Shown here: piece after piece, positions 24,303-34,044 of the stretch
Layout of the letters: each line of letters starts with the position of its first letter
Position numbering within the stretch: the stretch's first letter is position 1
Assembly (NCBI RefSeq): GCF_002086455.1
Contig: NZ_MVHC01000004.1
Location: 186,001 to 250,000 of the forward strand
Origin: Mycolicibacter algericus DSM 45454
Lineage (GTDB): Bacteria; Actinomycetota; Actinomycetes; Mycobacteriales; Mycobacteriaceae
Length of the DNA: 64,000 nt
Direction of reading: 5' to 3'
The notes under the pieces: generated by a model
Told to the model about the DNA's origin: nothing
Databases searched by the model: none
The model's input: only the letters and a program-made list of their open reading frames with translations
Program-made: the position numbers and the translations under genes

Positions 24303-25265
24303 CTACTTCGACGAGTCGTCCTTGTCCACGATGCGTCTCAGCGGTGTCAGACCGGTCGGGCCGGTGTCCTTCGCGACGGACTTCGTCACGGGCACGTTCG
24401 GCGGGGCTGTGGTGCGGCCCTTGACGGGCTGGCCGTTGGGAACGCCGGGGGCGGCGATCCGCTTCTCGCCGGCCTTGTCGTCCTTGCCGCCCTTGCCGCC
24501 GGCAGCGGCGCCGCCCGGCATCATCGGCATCATCCCGCCGCCGCCCGCACCGCCGGTGGCGGGCGTGCCACCGCTGGGACCGGCGGCGCCGGTGTTCGCC
24601 AGCGAACTGGCGGGAGTCGTCGGTGTCGAGGTGCCCGGCACCGGGGGCGGACCGAGGTTGCTGGCGGGGGTGGTGCCCATGCCCAGACCGCCGCCGCCAG
24701 CTCCACCAGAGCCGAAGTCACCGCCACCCAATCCGGGGTCCGGGCTGATGTCCGAGGCGAGGGTGGTGCCGCCGAGGCCCCCCTTTGCCAAGGATTGCGC
24801 TGCGCCCATCAGCGGTGACAACGCGCCTTGGCCGGCCTGCATCAGCCCCTGCGGCAACCTGCTCGCCGCGCCGAGCGCACCGCTTAGTGCGCCGGTGATG
24901 CCCTGCATCGCGCCGGTCATGCCCTGCATCGCTCCGCCCATCGCTTCCTGCGATCCCTGCTGCGCCATGGCGGCGTCGCCTTCGCCGGCGACGCCCTCGA
25001 ACTTCGATACCGCGTCGGCTTCGTTGGTGGCGAACTTGCGCGCGGCGTCGCTAGCACCAGCTTTGCGTTCGGTGGTGTCAGTGGCGATTTGAGTGTTGGT
25101 TTCGGGCAGGTCCGTATTAGTCGTGAAACCGAACGCGGCGGCGGTCAAGTCGACCGGGCTTTGTCCACCCAAGTGCGCCGGACCTGTCGGGATCGGTTCA
25201 GGGGGCAGGCCACGCAGAATGTCCCAATAGTCCATGGGGTTGACTTCGATTTTGTCGCCCGTCAT
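24303..25265 (-). CDS. Gly/Ala/Pro-rich ESX substrate-like protein
   Basis: Protein of 320 residues. An N-terminal motif region (MDYWDILRGLPPEPIP), a helical stretch (30-105, TERKAGASDAARKFATNEADAV), then Gly/Met/Gln- and Gly/Pro-rich sequence (QGSQEAMGGAMQGMTGAMQG) and a basic C-terminus. It looks like an EspB/PPE-like secreted partner; no enzyme motif. It overlaps the upstream large gene by 4 bp (ATGA) and is third in the operon. Confidence 0.62.
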   Translation of the reverse strand: MTGDKIEVNPMDYWDILRGLPPEPIPTGPAHLGGQSPVDLTAAAFGFTTNTDLPETNTQIATDTTERKAGASDAARKFATNEADAVSKFEGVAGEGDAAMAQQGSQEAMGGAMQGMTGAMQGITGALSGALGAASRLPQGLMQAGQGALSPLMGAAQSLAKGGLGGTTLASDISPDPGLGGGDFGSGGAGGGGLGMGTTPASNLGPPPVPGTSTPTTPASSLANTGAAGPSGGTPATGGAGGGGMMPMMPGGAAAGGKGGKDDKAGEKRIAAPGVPNGQPVKGRTTAPPNVPVTKSVAKDTGPTGLTPLRRIVDKDDSSK

Positions 25266-27901
25266 CGCAGTACACCTCCATGCCGCACCGCCACCGTTTC
25301 ATGCCACGCCAGGTGATAGCGGGCCAGTTCCTCGCTCCCGTCGATGAGGGCGTCGACGGCGGCCAGCAGCATCCAGTCGGCGACATCTCTGGGGGCGTGC
25401 TCGGGATAGGCCGACAGTACCCGCGCAGCGGTGTCGGCGACTACCTGCCGGAACAGCTCGACCTCGTTGTCGGCGACGCCGGATCTACGGGCCATCGCTT
25501 GCGCGACGGTCTGCACGATGCGTGGCAACCGGGTACTGGACCCGGCGACATCGATCAAGGTCGGGCCCAGTTCGTCGACATGCTGGCCGTAGCGGGCACG
25601 TTCCCCGGTCCCGGGAACCGGCGGATCGTGCGGATCGGCCTCGGTGATGTAGGTATTCGGCTCATGAGTCGCCGCTGCAATCACTGCCCCGAGTAGATCG
25701 ACCGCGCTCGTGCCACTGCGGCGGTGCGCCGGATCAAGCAGAGTGACCCCGGGCGGAAGCGTGACGGTGGAGGGAATCCAGCCGCCGGCCAAATCGGTCA
25801 CCACCACCGTCGTGGTCTCGTCATCACGTAATCCGGCCGCCCACGCGAGGTTCGGTGCCTGGCGGGCGACGGCGTCAACCTTGCGCTGCAGATCCTGGTG
25901 TTCGGCCAAACGCTTAGCGGCGGTGCCGGCCCCGGCGCCGGCGGTACCCCCGGCAGCCATACCGCCGGCCATCGCCGCGCCCGACTGCCCGGCGGGACCG
26001 GGAGATGGTCTCCCCGGGGTCGAGCGATCGCTTGAGGAAGCCACCGTCGTTCCACTAGAAGCCGGGGTGGTGGGGCCACCCGGCGGCGGCGACGTCGGCG
26101 CCGCCGGCGCACCAGCAGTCGCTGCGGGAACTCCCGGGGCTGTGCCGGTCGCCGGGCGTAGATCCGCTCCGTAGCCGGGCAACGGCCCCGAGGGTGCAGC
26201 AGGAGCGGCGCTGATCGGCGCCGATGGCGCCGCGGCCGGCCCGGTGGTCACGGATGGTGGCGCTGGAGTGGGCGTCGCGCCCGTGGTCGGGGCCGTTGGG
26301 GCCACTTCTTGGCTTGAGCCGGCCAAGTGACCCAGGTTGCCGAGTAGGCCGCCTGCCATCGGCGTCGACGACGGGGACGGCGGAACTTGCGGAGCAGAGG
26401 ACTGGGAGAGCCCGGAGCCATCCATCCCGCTGTGTGACAACGGTGATTGCGGTCCGCCCAGCGCGCCCGGCCCAGACGGGCCGCCTGGCATGCCGGAGCC
26501 GAAAGGTTGGCTCAGGCCACCGCCTTGGAGTCCGGGCGGCATGGAGCCACCGCTTCCCCCGCCGAGGCCAGGCATGGATGACAGAGCTGACGATCCGCCG
26601 CCTCCCCCTGAAGGCGTGGAGGGAACTCCGAAGCCCGTGTTGCTTCCGGCGGTTGTTGCCGCACCGTTGAGCGGCCCACCACCTCCGCCGTTGCTGCCGC
26701 CGGCGAGGACGTGGGCTCCGCCGTTTCCGCCACCCCCGACAGTGGCGCCTGAGCCACCGTTAGCACCGCCGCTCGGGCCGCCGTTTCCGCCGCTGCCGAC
26801 TGTGGCGCCTGAGCCACCGTTAGCGCCGCCGCTCGGGCCGCCGTTACCTCCGCCGTTTCCGCCGCTGCCGACTGTGGCGCCCGGGTCGCCGCTGCCGGTG
26901 CTTCCGCCGCTGGCAGTCGCTGTGCCACCGGTTGGGGCGCCTCCGGCGGGTGTAGTGGTGCCACCGGGTGTGGCGCCTGCTGGGCCGACCGTGCCGCCGC
27001 CGGGTGCGGTTTTGGAGCCGGCGGGCGTGGCGGCTGCTGGGCCGACTCCGCTGGGTGTGGCGCCTGCTGGGCCGACCGTGCCGCCGCCGGGTGGGGTTTT
27101 GGAGCCGGCGGGCGTGGGGGCTGCTGGGCCGACTCCGCTGGGTGTGGCGCCTGCTGGGCCGACCGTGCCGCCGCCGGGTGCGGTTTTGGAGTCGGCGGGT
27201 GCGGTGCCGGTCGGGCCGACTCCCCCAGGAGAGCCGGTCTCGCCTGTTCTGTCGCCGGTGGTTCCTGCTGCGCCTGCTCCGCCGTCGGAACCGCCGCCCT
27301 TACGCCGTGTCCGGTTCACGTCGTCCGCGCTGATGTGCGGTGTCGGCGGTGTGCCAAAGCTTGCGCCGTGCTTCTCAAGCCACTCCTGGGCGTCTTCGTC
27401 GACGTCCATACCGTTGAACATCGCCTGGGTTGCGCTGACGATCGCACCATTGGCGTCAATGCTGGCACTCGTCGCCAAGGCGTTGGCTTCGGCGACCACC
27501 CGGTTAATCTCAGGCAGTTTGGATTCCACCGAGCCTTGGCGGGAGAGTATATTATTGATCTCTTGGTTGCCTTGACGGGCAATCTCGGTCAGGCGGTCAC
27601 GGAGATTATTCACAGCGTCGGCAACTCTGCTGTTGGCGGCGCTTTTGGCGCGGCAGTCGTCACGAACTTTCCTTAGCCGCTTTATGCCCGTCCGCAGCTT
27701 GGCAATCATGTCATCAGCGGTATGGCCGCTGTTGTTTTGCCCAAAGAATGTGAGGACTTTGTCTAACTCGCTAGCTTCTTGTTCTTTGACGTCGGCATGG
27801 CCGGACCAGAAGCCGATTCCGAACGTCGGTTGAGTCGGCGGCGCGGGCCACGCTGCACCCACCAGCCAGGCTGACCATTTCCCGGGCGGAAGGTCACTCA
27901 C
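25262..27901 (-). CDS. large repeat-rich DUF5631/DUF5632 protein (Rv3900c-Rv3899c-like fusion)
   Basis: Protein of 879 residues. A helical N-terminus (about 1-190, starting VSDLPPGKWSAWLVGAAWPA) is followed by about 470 residues of Gly/Pro/Ala/Thr-rich repeats. A C-terminal globular region (ARQAPNLAWAAGL, VVVTDLAGGWIPSTV, YHLAWHETVAV) matches the end of the 18215 product. In M. tuberculosis the equivalent appears as separate Rv3900c and Rv3899c; here it is one gene. The GTG at 27901 overlaps the upstream stop, preferred to an ATG at 27925. The N-terminal third of the gene is AT-richer than its surroundings. Confidence 0.7.
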   Translation of the reverse strand: MSDLPPGKWSAWLVGAAWPAPPTQPTFGIGFWSGHADVKEQEASELDKVLTFFGQNNSGHTADDMIAKLRTGIKRLRKVRDDCRAKSAANSRVADAVNNLRDRLTEIARQGNQEINNILSRQGSVESKLPEINRVVAEANALATSASIDANGAIVSATQAMFNGMDVDEDAQEWLEKHGASFGTPPTPHISADDVNRTRRKGGGSDGGAGAAGTTGDRTGETGSPGGVGPTGTAPADSKTAPGGGTVGPAGATPSGVGPAAPTPAGSKTPPGGGTVGPAGATPSGVGPAAATPAGSKTAPGGGTVGPAGATPGGTTTPAGGAPTGGTATASGGSTGSGDPGATVGSGGNGGGNGGPSGGANGGSGATVGSGGNGGPSGGANGGSGATVGGGGNGGAHVLAGGSNGGGGGPLNGAATTAGSNTGFGVPSTPSGGGGGSSALSSMPGLGGGSGGSMPPGLQGGGLSQPFGSGMPGGPSGPGALGGPQSPLSHSGMDGSGLSQSSAPQVPPSPSSTPMAGGLLGNLGHLAGSSQEVAPTAPTTGATPTPAPPSVTTGPAAAPSAPISAAPAAPSGPLPGYGADLRPATGTAPGVPAATAGAPAAPTSPPPGGPTTPASSGTTVASSSDRSTPGRPSPGPAGQSGAAMAGGMAAGGTAGAGAGTAAKRLAEHQDLQRKVDAVARQAPNLAWAAGLRDDETTTVVVTDLAGGWIPSTVTLPPGVTLLDPAHRRSGTSAVDLLGAVIAAATHEPNTYITEADPHDPPVPGTGERARYGQHVDELGPTLIDVAGSSTRLPRIVQTVAQAMARRSGVADNEVELFRQVVADTAARVLSAYPEHAPRDVADWMLLAAVDALIDGSEELARYHLAWHETVAVRHGGVLR
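26721..26886. repeat. 60-bp in-frame tandem repeat
   Basis: Two nearly identical 60-bp units (26721-26780, 26781-26840) and a partial third encode about 20-residue Gly/Ser/Asn-rich units (GGPSGGANGGSGATVG). Lies within the linker of the large DUF5631/5632 gene. Confidence 0.75.
26964..27213. repeat. 87-bp in-frame tandem repeat, about 2.9 copies
   Basis: Units start at 26964, 27051 and 27138 (period exactly 87 bp) and encode 29-residue repeats of the type SKTAPGGGTVGPAGATPSG. Differences between units are few, so copy number probably varies between strains. Confidence 0.8.
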
Positions 27902-28367
27902 CGCAGAGCTCTTCCATCTTTCCAACCTTGGCGTTCGTTGCGTCGATAGCGACTTGGTATTTTGCGGGATCCGCCAAGCTTCCCGTAGCTGCCATGTTCT
28001 GATAAGCGGCCGCTAAAGCGCGCGCAGCATCGCGATACTCCCCAGCTAGCGCCGGGTCTCGGGCCGCGGTTTCGAGCATGAGTGCCCCGTTGATCATTGA
28101 GATTCTTGCCAGTGCAGTGTCGCCGTCCGGCGCAGTCTCGATGTGAGCAGCGCGTGATGCGAGCTTGTAGTTGTCGCACAGTTGTGCCTGGGCAGCGGCT
28201 TTCTCAGCCGCCGTATAGTCGGGTCGGGGCGACGGGCGGACGAGCGCAACGATCGCCACAATCAAGGCAGCCAGAGCCAGCAAGCCAGTTACTGCCGCGG
28301 GTGTTATCGCGGTCCGACGGTGCGGCTGAACAGGCGGCGGTATTGGCCAGGGCTGTGTCATGGTCAC
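27894..28367 (-). CDS. single-pass membrane protein (Rv3901c-like)
   Basis: Protein of 157 residues. A short Pro-rich cytoplasmic N-terminus precedes one transmembrane helix (about 24-44, AVTGLLALAALIVAIVALV) and an extracytoplasmic helical domain with two cysteines (LCDNY and ELCGE), likely a disulfide. First gene of the three-gene operon; the next gene overlaps its stop. Size and position suggest Rv3901c. Function unknown. Confidence 0.68.
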   Translation of the reverse strand: MTMTQPWPIPPPVQPHRRTAITPAAVTGLLALAALIVAIVALVRPSPRPDYTAAEKAAAQAQLCDNYKLASRAAHIETAPDGDTALARISMINGALMLETAARDPALAGEYRDAARALAAAYQNMAATGSLADPAKYQVAIDATNAKVGKMEELCGE

Positions 28368-28767
28368 CTTGCGGATGGTAGACCCGTGGGGCAGTTCTTC
28401 GCTTACACTGCTGCTTCATCGGCTGAGCTGCGGCAGGCGTGATGCCGCTGGGTCTTGTTCATAACGCCTCCACCATGTCGGGGCCGGTCCGCGCGGATAA
28501 TCGGATTGCGGGTGTGGAGTGCCGCACCCGGTACTAGGTGCCAGCGGGCGAGCGGCAGGTTCGACGTCAAGATCAGGGAGGTCCATCTGACCGCCGACAA
28601 GCTACGGGTAGCCCGTCCCGAGGCCTTTCCGACTCGATCTTGACCCCCAACGCCAACGGTTTTCAGAATCCCAGTCGTAGACTGTGTGAGCGGTGGGTTG
28701 CCGTCCTAGTGAACAACAAAATCATAGAACCCCACCTGAAGAGCCCGGGCTGAACCGCGCAGGAGCG
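28368..28767. other. 400-bp non-coding region
   Basis: No convincing gene on either strand; short frames have poor start contexts. It contains a 9-bp inverted repeat GTCAAGATC (28566-28574) / GATCTTGAC (28636-28644) with a 61-bp loop. Promoters for the membrane-protein operon are expected at its left end. Nothing else recognised. Confidence 0.5.
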
Positions 28768-29253
28768 TTATCGCACGCAGATCTTCCAGCCGTCGCCACG
28801 CTCCAGTCGCAGTGTGGGAGCGAGGTTTCCCGACGCCTCATTCTGCGAATCGAGGGTCACCGTGGCGACGTCGCCGTCGATGTCGACCGCGCTGACCGTG
28901 GCGCGGGTCAGCCCACCATCGGCTCGGGTTTTCTTCAGCAGGTCCATGACCGGGCCATCGGTGAATTGGTCACGCATCGCCGGACACATCTGCTCTTTGT
29001 AGGCATCCCAATTCTGCGTGTTGTAGGCGTCTTGAAACGCCTGCATGGTCTGGCGGATCTGGTCTTCATCGGAGGGCGGAGGAGGCGGTTCCGGAGCCGG
29101 CGGGGCAGGCGGTGCGACGGCCGATGGTGCGGGGGAGGCGGAGTGCTCGGCAACCGGAGTTCCCGCGGTCAGCGATGAGCTGCACGACGTCGCCAGCACG
29201 CTGGTGACCAGTAACGAACCGATGCCCGCATACCAGCGCCTGGATGCGATCAC
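28768..29253 (-). CDS. lipoprotein with NTF2-like C-terminal domain
   Basis: Protein of 161 residues. Lipobox LATSC at Cys24 after a hydrophobic segment, a Pro-rich spacer (APPAPPAPEPPPPP), then a DUF4878/NTF2-like domain (IRQTMQAFQDAYNTQNWDAYKEQMC ... DGDVATVTL ... GDGWKICVR). It lies 45 bp downstream of the PknH-like kinase gene, same strand, possibly co-transcribed. Such lipoproteins often accompany mycobacterial kinases; the ligand is unknown. Confidence 0.72.
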   Translation of the reverse strand: MIASRRWYAGIGSLLVTSVLATSCSSSLTAGTPVAEHSASPAPSAVAPPAPPAPEPPPPPSDEDQIRQTMQAFQDAYNTQNWDAYKEQMCPAMRDQFTDGPVMDLLKKTRADGGLTRATVSAVDIDGDVATVTLDSQNEASGNLAPTLRLERGDGWKICVR

Positions 29254-29298
29254 TGGACCTCCTGGTGGGTAGTAGCAATTCAGGCTATTCCCGGCGGC

Positions 29299-30981
29299 CT
29301 ATCGGCGGGGCACGCGGTCGCCGGTAGCGTTGACCAGCGCGGATACATCGTTGCCGCCACGTGGAAGGCACTGCCGGATATCGATGAGCACATTGCCGCG
29401 CACGTTGATCCCGTGCTGGCAGACCGCGGTGCCGTCGCGCAGCCTGGCGGCCGAGGTGACGGTACCGGCGAAGGTCTGCGATTGGTCGAAGTCCCACGTC
29501 TGCGGCCCGCTGCCGGGGGCGGCGACGGTTATCGACTGGCCGGCGCAGCCCTGCCATTGCCGCTGCTGTCGTTGCAGCGACTGCACCGCCGCCATGTGCG
29601 TCGGATAGGACACCACGGCCTGCACCACGCCTTCCTCGGTGGCCTTGCGGTTCATCGCGCGAAGAACCTGCACGGCGACCCCGGTCTGTCCGTGACCGCC
29701 CATAGCGCGCTCCTGCACGGGAGCCCAGGTGCCGACGCAGTCCGGGGCAGAGACGGCAGCAGCGTCATCGAGCAGGGTGCTGACGTCTTCTTCGAGAACC
29801 AACTCGTGTTCGGTGCTGCGGAGTTGGCCGGCCGGCAACAGAATCGGACGCAACGCTTCCGGTTGCACGTCGTCGGACGCCGCTCCCTGCGGGGCACCGG
29901 GCTCGGCCCCGGCAAGGGGAATCGTGGAGTGCGCCGGTGCATCCGACGTGACGACGGTGGTCGGCTCAGGGGGGCGCTCTCGGCCCGCCATCGTGGCGGC
30001 GGCTATCGATCCGGCCACCACCAGAACTGCCGCGGCGCCGCCGGCCAGCACCCACGTACGCCGCCGCGGCGAGGACGGCCGCTCAGGTTGGCGCACCGGA
30101 GTCGACTGCGGGGTGGCGTAGTGCAACCCGGCCGGCAACTGGTTGGACAGTGCGGCCCGCGCCGCCTGGGCGAGCGCGCTTGCCGAGGGGAACCGAGCAG
30201 CAGGGTCCTTGGACATGGCCGTGGCGATGACGACGTCGAGTGCCGGCGGCAGACTGGGGACAAAATCAGTGGGCCGCGGCGGCGGCTGATGCAGGTGGGC
30301 CATCATCACCGCGGCCATCCCGTTGGCCGACGAGAACGGCGCGTAGCCGGTCAGCAGGGAAAACAGCGTGCAACCCAGCGAGTAGATATCGGCACGGCCG
30401 TCGAGGTGGGTGCCGGACAGGACTTCCGGTGCCGCGTAGGCGATGGTCGCCAGCACTGATCCGGTCGCGGTCAGCCCGACGTCGTCGAGGGCCCGCGCGA
30501 TACCGAAATCAGCCAGCAGGGCGCGCTCGTCTGCGCCGGGTGTGCCCGTCAACAAGAAGTTGGCGGGCTTGACGTCGCGGTGAATGACGTTGCGGGCGTG
30601 GGCGTAGTCGAGGGCGTTGGCGACATCGCTGACGATGTGCACCGCACGCTGCGGTGTCATGGTGCCGCCGAGTTGGGCCGCGTCGGCGTCGGTGCCGTCG
30701 ACGAACTGCATGGCGATCCACAACTGGCCGTCGGCGGTCTGCCCGCGGTTGTAGACCGAGACGATGTGGGGGTGGTCCAGGCCGGCGGCTACTTCGGCTT
30801 CGCGAACGAAACGGGCGCGGAAATCAGGGTTGCGGGACAGCTCGGCGGAAAGGATCTTCAGCGCCTCGCGGCGGGGAAGTGTCGGATTGGCCGCGAGGTA
30901 CACCGTCCCCATGCCGCCGGTGCCGAGTACCCGCTCGATGCGGTACCCGGCGACTACCTGCCCGGCGGTGAACATCGCCAC
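29299..30981 (-). CDS. membrane Ser/Thr protein kinase with PknH-like sensor domain
   Basis: Protein of 560 residues. The kinase domain (about 13-275) has the glycine loop GTGGMG, Lys42, HRDVKPAN (Asp136), DFG (158-160) and an activation loop ending AYAAPE. A Pro/Arg-rich juxtamembrane region, one transmembrane helix (about 309-331) and an extracellular domain follow. That domain has four cysteines in PDCVGTW, QGCAGQ, VCQHG and RQCLP, as in the two-disulfide PknH sensor domain. It phosphorylates cytoplasmic targets in response to an external signal. Closest type is PknH; the orthologue is not certain. Confidence 0.88.
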   Translation of the reverse strand: MAMFTAGQVVAGYRIERVLGTGGMGTVYLAANPTLPRREALKILSAELSRNPDFRARFVREAEVAAGLDHPHIVSVYNRGQTADGQLWIAMQFVDGTDADAAQLGGTMTPQRAVHIVSDVANALDYAHARNVIHRDVKPANFLLTGTPGADERALLADFGIARALDDVGLTATGSVLATIAYAAPEVLSGTHLDGRADIYSLGCTLFSLLTGYAPFSSANGMAAVMMAHLHQPPPRPTDFVPSLPPALDVVIATAMSKDPAARFPSASALAQAARAALSNQLPAGLHYATPQSTPVRQPERPSSPRRRTWVLAGGAAAVLVVAGSIAAATMAGRERPPEPTTVVTSDAPAHSTIPLAGAEPGAPQGAASDDVQPEALRPILLPAGQLRSTEHELVLEEDVSTLLDDAAAVSAPDCVGTWAPVQERAMGGHGQTGVAVQVLRAMNRKATEEGVVQAVVSYPTHMAAVQSLQRQQRQWQGCAGQSITVAAPGSGPQTWDFDQSQTFAGTVTSAARLRDGTAVCQHGINVRGNVLIDIRQCLPRGGNDVSALVNATGDRVPRR

Positions 30982-31084
30982 CCCCGTCGGTCATCGGCGT
31001 CGCCTGTGTACCGCCGCATAGCGGGAAAGGCTACCGAGTCGGTGTCGCCGGCAGGCGAGATCCCCCGGTGCGCGACGCTGACCC

Positions 31085-31438
31085 CTACCGTGCCAGCGGC
31101 TTGTAGAACACCAGCCCGTTGCCCTTGTTGTCATAGACCACGGCGCGACGCTCGTGTGCGTCGTCGTAGGGGCCCTTGACGATCCCACCGCCACTGGCCT
31201 CGATGGCCTTGGCGGCGCCATCGACGTCGTCGGTCTTGATGCCGACGACGACCTGGCCGTGGATGGGATGATCGACCGCGGTGGCCAACGCCAGCGTCAC
31301 CGACCCGCCGTCGAGGGCGGCGAAGTGGGTGCCGTCGCGAAACTTCAACGGCATGCCCAGCGTCTCGCTGTAGAACTGGATCGATTCATCCAGGTCGTCG
31401 GTGGACAAGACGATCATCCGAATGTCGTGGTCGCTCAC
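31085..31438 (-). CDS. VOC-family (glyoxalase-like) protein
   Basis: Protein of 117 residues with the paired beta-alpha-beta VOC fold (IRMIVLSTDDLDESIQFYSETLGM, VVVGIKTDDVDGAAKAIEASG, GNGLVFYKPL). GTG start with AGGAG upstream. These small enzymes include glyoxalases, dioxygenases and resistance proteins; the substrate is unknown. Single gene, convergent neighbour on the left. Confidence 0.8.
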   Translation of the reverse strand: MSDHDIRMIVLSTDDLDESIQFYSETLGMPLKFRDGTHFAALDGGSVTLALATAVDHPIHGQVVVGIKTDDVDGAAKAIEASGGGIVKGPYDDAHERRAVVYDNKGNGLVFYKPLAR

Positions 31439-31597
31439 GGTGGACTCCTGTCGTCGGACGTCCCTTGCAGCCTAAGCCGAAGCGCCGCGCCGCCACAGGG
31501 TCATAAGGCTCATATCCCGCGCCAGGCTGTGCTGGTCCCACAGCAAGCTGCTCATAGCCACCGAACCTGCCGTTGCGGGCGCCACTAATCTGGCCAG

Positions 31598-32209
31598 ATG
31601 TTGATTGACGTACGGCCCGCGAACAAGCCCGACATCGCACCGCTGGCGCAGACGTTGGGACGGGCGTTCTATGACGACCCGGTGTCGATGTGGATGCTGC
31701 CCGACGACGCCTCTCGCACCGCGCAGCTGACGGCGTTCTTCGGCACCTCGACCCGGGTGCACCATCTGTCCGGCGGTGGGGTCGAGGTGGCCTACGACGG
31801 TGCGACCGTGGGGGCGGCAGCGCTGTGGGATCCGCCCAACCGCTGGAAGCAGTCCACCTGGTCGCAGCTGCGGATGGTGCCGTCGCTGATCCGGTCCTTC
31901 GGCTTCCGCCTGTCGCAGGGCCGGGCGCTGTCGGATCTGTTGGATGCCAACCACCCTGAGGAGCCGCACTGGTATCTGGCGGTGATCGGCAGTGACCCAT
32001 CGGTGCGGGGGCGCGGCTTCGGGCAGGCCGTCATGCAGCCGCGGCTGGAGCGCTGCGACGCCGAGTCCTGCCCGGCGTATCTGGAGTCCAGCAAGGAAGA
32101 AAACGTGCCGTATTACGAGCGGTTCGGCTTCCGGGTGATCGGGGAGATCACCTTGCCCAACGGCGGGCCGACGCTGTGGAAGATGTGGCGGGCGCCCCAG
32201 AACCCGTAG
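31598..32209 (+). CDS. GNAT family N-acetyltransferase (Rv0133-like)
   Basis: Protein of 203 residues. N-terminal IDVRPANKPDIAPLAQTLGRAF, acetyl-CoA loop VRGRGFGQAVMQP and C-terminal NVPYYERFGFRVIGE are typical GNAT elements. Length and sequence feel match Rv0133, whose M. tuberculosis neighbours (Rv0135c onward) are homologous to genes from 41.5 kb here, so the block may have been split by insertion. Substrate unknown. Confidence 0.8.
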   Translation: MLIDVRPANKPDIAPLAQTLGRAFYDDPVSMWMLPDDASRTAQLTAFFGTSTRVHHLSGGGVEVAYDGATVGAAALWDPPNRWKQSTWSQLRMVPSLIRSFGFRLSQGRALSDLLDANHPEEPHWYLAVIGSDPSVRGRGFGQAVMQPRLERCDAESCPAYLESSKEENVPYYERFGFRVIGEITLPNGGPTLWKMWRAPQNP

Positions 32210-32212
32210 TAG

Positions 32213-33331
32213 TCACTCCCCGACCGAGTCGCCGAGCCGCTCGGCGGCCGCGAGGTAGTCCTGCGCGAACTCGAACACCACCTCGCGCGCGGGCTTGACC
32301 TTGTTCATCAGGCCGACACCCTGGCCGACGAAATACGTGGCCAGGGCTTGCGCGCCGGGGTGCCCGGCGGCGGCGAGGGCGTCGACGCGGCGAAGCGCGG
32401 GCTCGGCCAGCATGGATTGCAGCGGTAGCGGCAGTGTCGGGTGGCCGGCTTCGTTGGGTCGCCAGGCGTCGGTCCACTCCGAGACCAGCTGCCGGGCAGG
32501 CTTGCCGGTGCGCCCGGTTGAGCGGATGGTGTCGCGCGAGGTCGCCGCGAGCATCTTCTGCTTGGTGTGCGGGGCGGTTTCGGCTTCCTCGGTGGTCAGC
32601 CAGACCGAACCCGTCCAGGCTCCGGCCGCACCCAGGGCCACACACGCGGCCATCTGCCGGCCGGTGACGATCCCGCCGGCGGCGAGCACGGGGACGGCGT
32701 CGTCGATGGCGTCGATGACTTCGGGTACCAGCACCAACGTGGAGACCTCGCCGCAGTGGCCGCCGGCCTCGGTGCCCTGGGCGACGATGAGGTCGACACC
32801 GTGAGTCACCTGCTTGAGGGCGTGTTCCTTGGCACCGATCAGGGCCGCGACCGGGATGCCGTGGTCCCGACCGGACTTGATCATGTAGTCCGGCGGCACG
32901 CCGAGTGCGTTGGCCATCAGCCTGATGGGATGAGCGACGGCGACCTCGAGCAACTGCTCTCCGGCGCTGCCGGCGAGCATGGCCGGCCCCAAACGTGGCT
33001 TGTCATCGGGTTCGATGTCGTGCTCGGCCAACAGGTTTGCGATGAACGTCTGGTACTCATCGGGGATCCGGTCAGACAGTTGACGGCCGGACAAGCTCTC
33101 GCCCTTGCCTTCGAACTTGGCGGGCACGATGATGTCGATGCCGTAAGGCTTGCCCTTCACCTGCTCGTCGATCCAGCTCAACTCCTGATCGAGTTGCTCA
33201 GGGGTGTAGGCGGCACCGCCGAGGACGCCGAAACCGCCCGCATTCGTCACGGCGGCCACGACGTCGCGGCAGTGGCTGAAGGCGAACAGCGGGAAGTCGA
33301 TGCCGTACTGCTCGCAAATGGGAGTCTTCAC
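32213..33331 (-). CDS. nitronate monooxygenase family FMN protein
   Basis: FMN TIM-barrel protein of 372 residues with the FMN-phosphate motif AQGTEAGGHCG, then PVLAAGGIVTGRQMAA and GAWTGSVWL. Nitronate monooxygenases oxidise toxic alkyl nitronates; mycobacterial relatives include Rv1533, Rv0021c and the steroid-ring enzyme IpdC, so another substrate is possible. The GTG at 33331 has AAGGAG upstream; a longer frame to 33406 is rejected. Convergent with the GNAT gene. Confidence 0.82.
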   Translation of the reverse strand: MKTPICEQYGIDFPLFAFSHCRDVVAAVTNAGGFGVLGGAAYTPEQLDQELSWIDEQVKGKPYGIDIIVPAKFEGKGESLSGRQLSDRIPDEYQTFIANLLAEHDIEPDDKPRLGPAMLAGSAGEQLLEVAVAHPIRLMANALGVPPDYMIKSGRDHGIPVAALIGAKEHALKQVTHGVDLIVAQGTEAGGHCGEVSTLVLVPEVIDAIDDAVPVLAAGGIVTGRQMAACVALGAAGAWTGSVWLTTEEAETAPHTKQKMLAATSRDTIRSTGRTGKPARQLVSEWTDAWRPNEAGHPTLPLPLQSMLAEPALRRVDALAAAGHPGAQALATYFVGQGVGLMNKVKPAREVVFEFAQDYLAAAERLGDSVGE

Positions 33332-33356
33332 GGGTCCGCTCCTTCGTTGGGCATGG

Positions 33357-33800
33357 TCACTCGGGGCCTCGGGACTCGCTGGTCGCCCCCACTGCCCAGG
33401 GGTCAATACAGGGGACGCCCAGCTCCCGGAAATGCTTGATGTTTCGCGTCACCACGACCATGCCGGTCGACTCTGCAACCGCCGCAATAAGAGCGTCATC
33501 CAGGGGTGCCCGCTCGGGAACCGGGTACGCAGCAAGAATGCGCGCCGCCCGTAGATCGAAGGCCAACACCCGATCGGCGAAGGCAGGAAGCACACGGTTC
33601 TCGAACCATCGTCGAAGAACCTGTCCCTGCGCCGGGTCCGACCGCTCCTTGGCCACCACACCGCGCTCGATCTCGGCGATGGACACCGCCGCCACGAACT
33701 GATCGCCCACCGGCACGGAAATCGCCCACGCCTCGACCGACGGATTGCGGCCACGGACCCGTAGCGCGGACACCACGTTCGTGTCGAGGACGTATCTCAT
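33357..33800 (-). CDS. FitB/VapC-type PIN toxin
   Basis: PIN ribonuclease of 147 residues with acids in [28 protein letters not shown] and VTRNIKHF. The FitB-like sequence fits its FitA-like partner. The start overlaps the antitoxin stop (ATGA, 33797-33800). Confidence 0.87.
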   Translation of the reverse strand: MRYVLDTNVVSALRVRGRNPSVEAWAISVPVGDQFVAAVSIAEIERGVVAKERSDPAQGQVLRRWFENRVLPAFADRVLAFDLRAARILAAYPVPERAPLDDALIAAVAESTGMVVVTRNIKHFRELGVPCIDPWAVGATSESRGPE

Positions 33801-34030
33801 AGGTCGGGTGTGCGCGCAGTGAGGGGCAAGCGTTGCGGCTCGAACTCGATCTCCGAGCCTTCGTCGCTGCTGAGCATGTCGACCATCGTGGCGCCTGATT
33901 GCTCGAGTGCTTGACTGAGGATCGCCCGGGCCTCTGCCTCAACGGAGCGGCGGTGTTGCCGGGCGCGTTCCCGCAGTGCGGCTTTGGTGCCGGCGGGCAG
34001 ATTCCGGATAAGGATCTGTTCTAGATTCAC
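33797..34030 (-). CDS. FitA-like RHH antitoxin
   Basis: Protein of 77 residues. RHH/Arc-type N-terminus ([38 protein letters not shown]) characteristic of FitA, with an acidic C-terminus for toxin binding. GTG start with GGAGG upstream. Autorepression at the GATATC elements just upstream is likely. Confidence 0.85.
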   Translation of the reverse strand: MNLEQILIRNLPAGTKAALRERARQHRRSVEAEARAILSQALEQSGATMVDMLSSDEGSEIEFEPQRLPLTARTPDL

Positions 34031-34044
34031 GGAACCTCCAACGC

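Noticed and set aside
26337..27575. Pro-rich plus-strand frame of about 410 codons
   Set aside because: Antisense of the Gly/Pro-rich repeat region of the large DUF5631/5632 gene; repeats keep many frames open.
28566..28644. 9-bp inverted repeat in the 28.4-28.8 kb gap as a possible ncRNA or attachment site
   Set aside because: Loop of 61 bp, no T-tract, no tRNA, no integrase gene; too weak to call.
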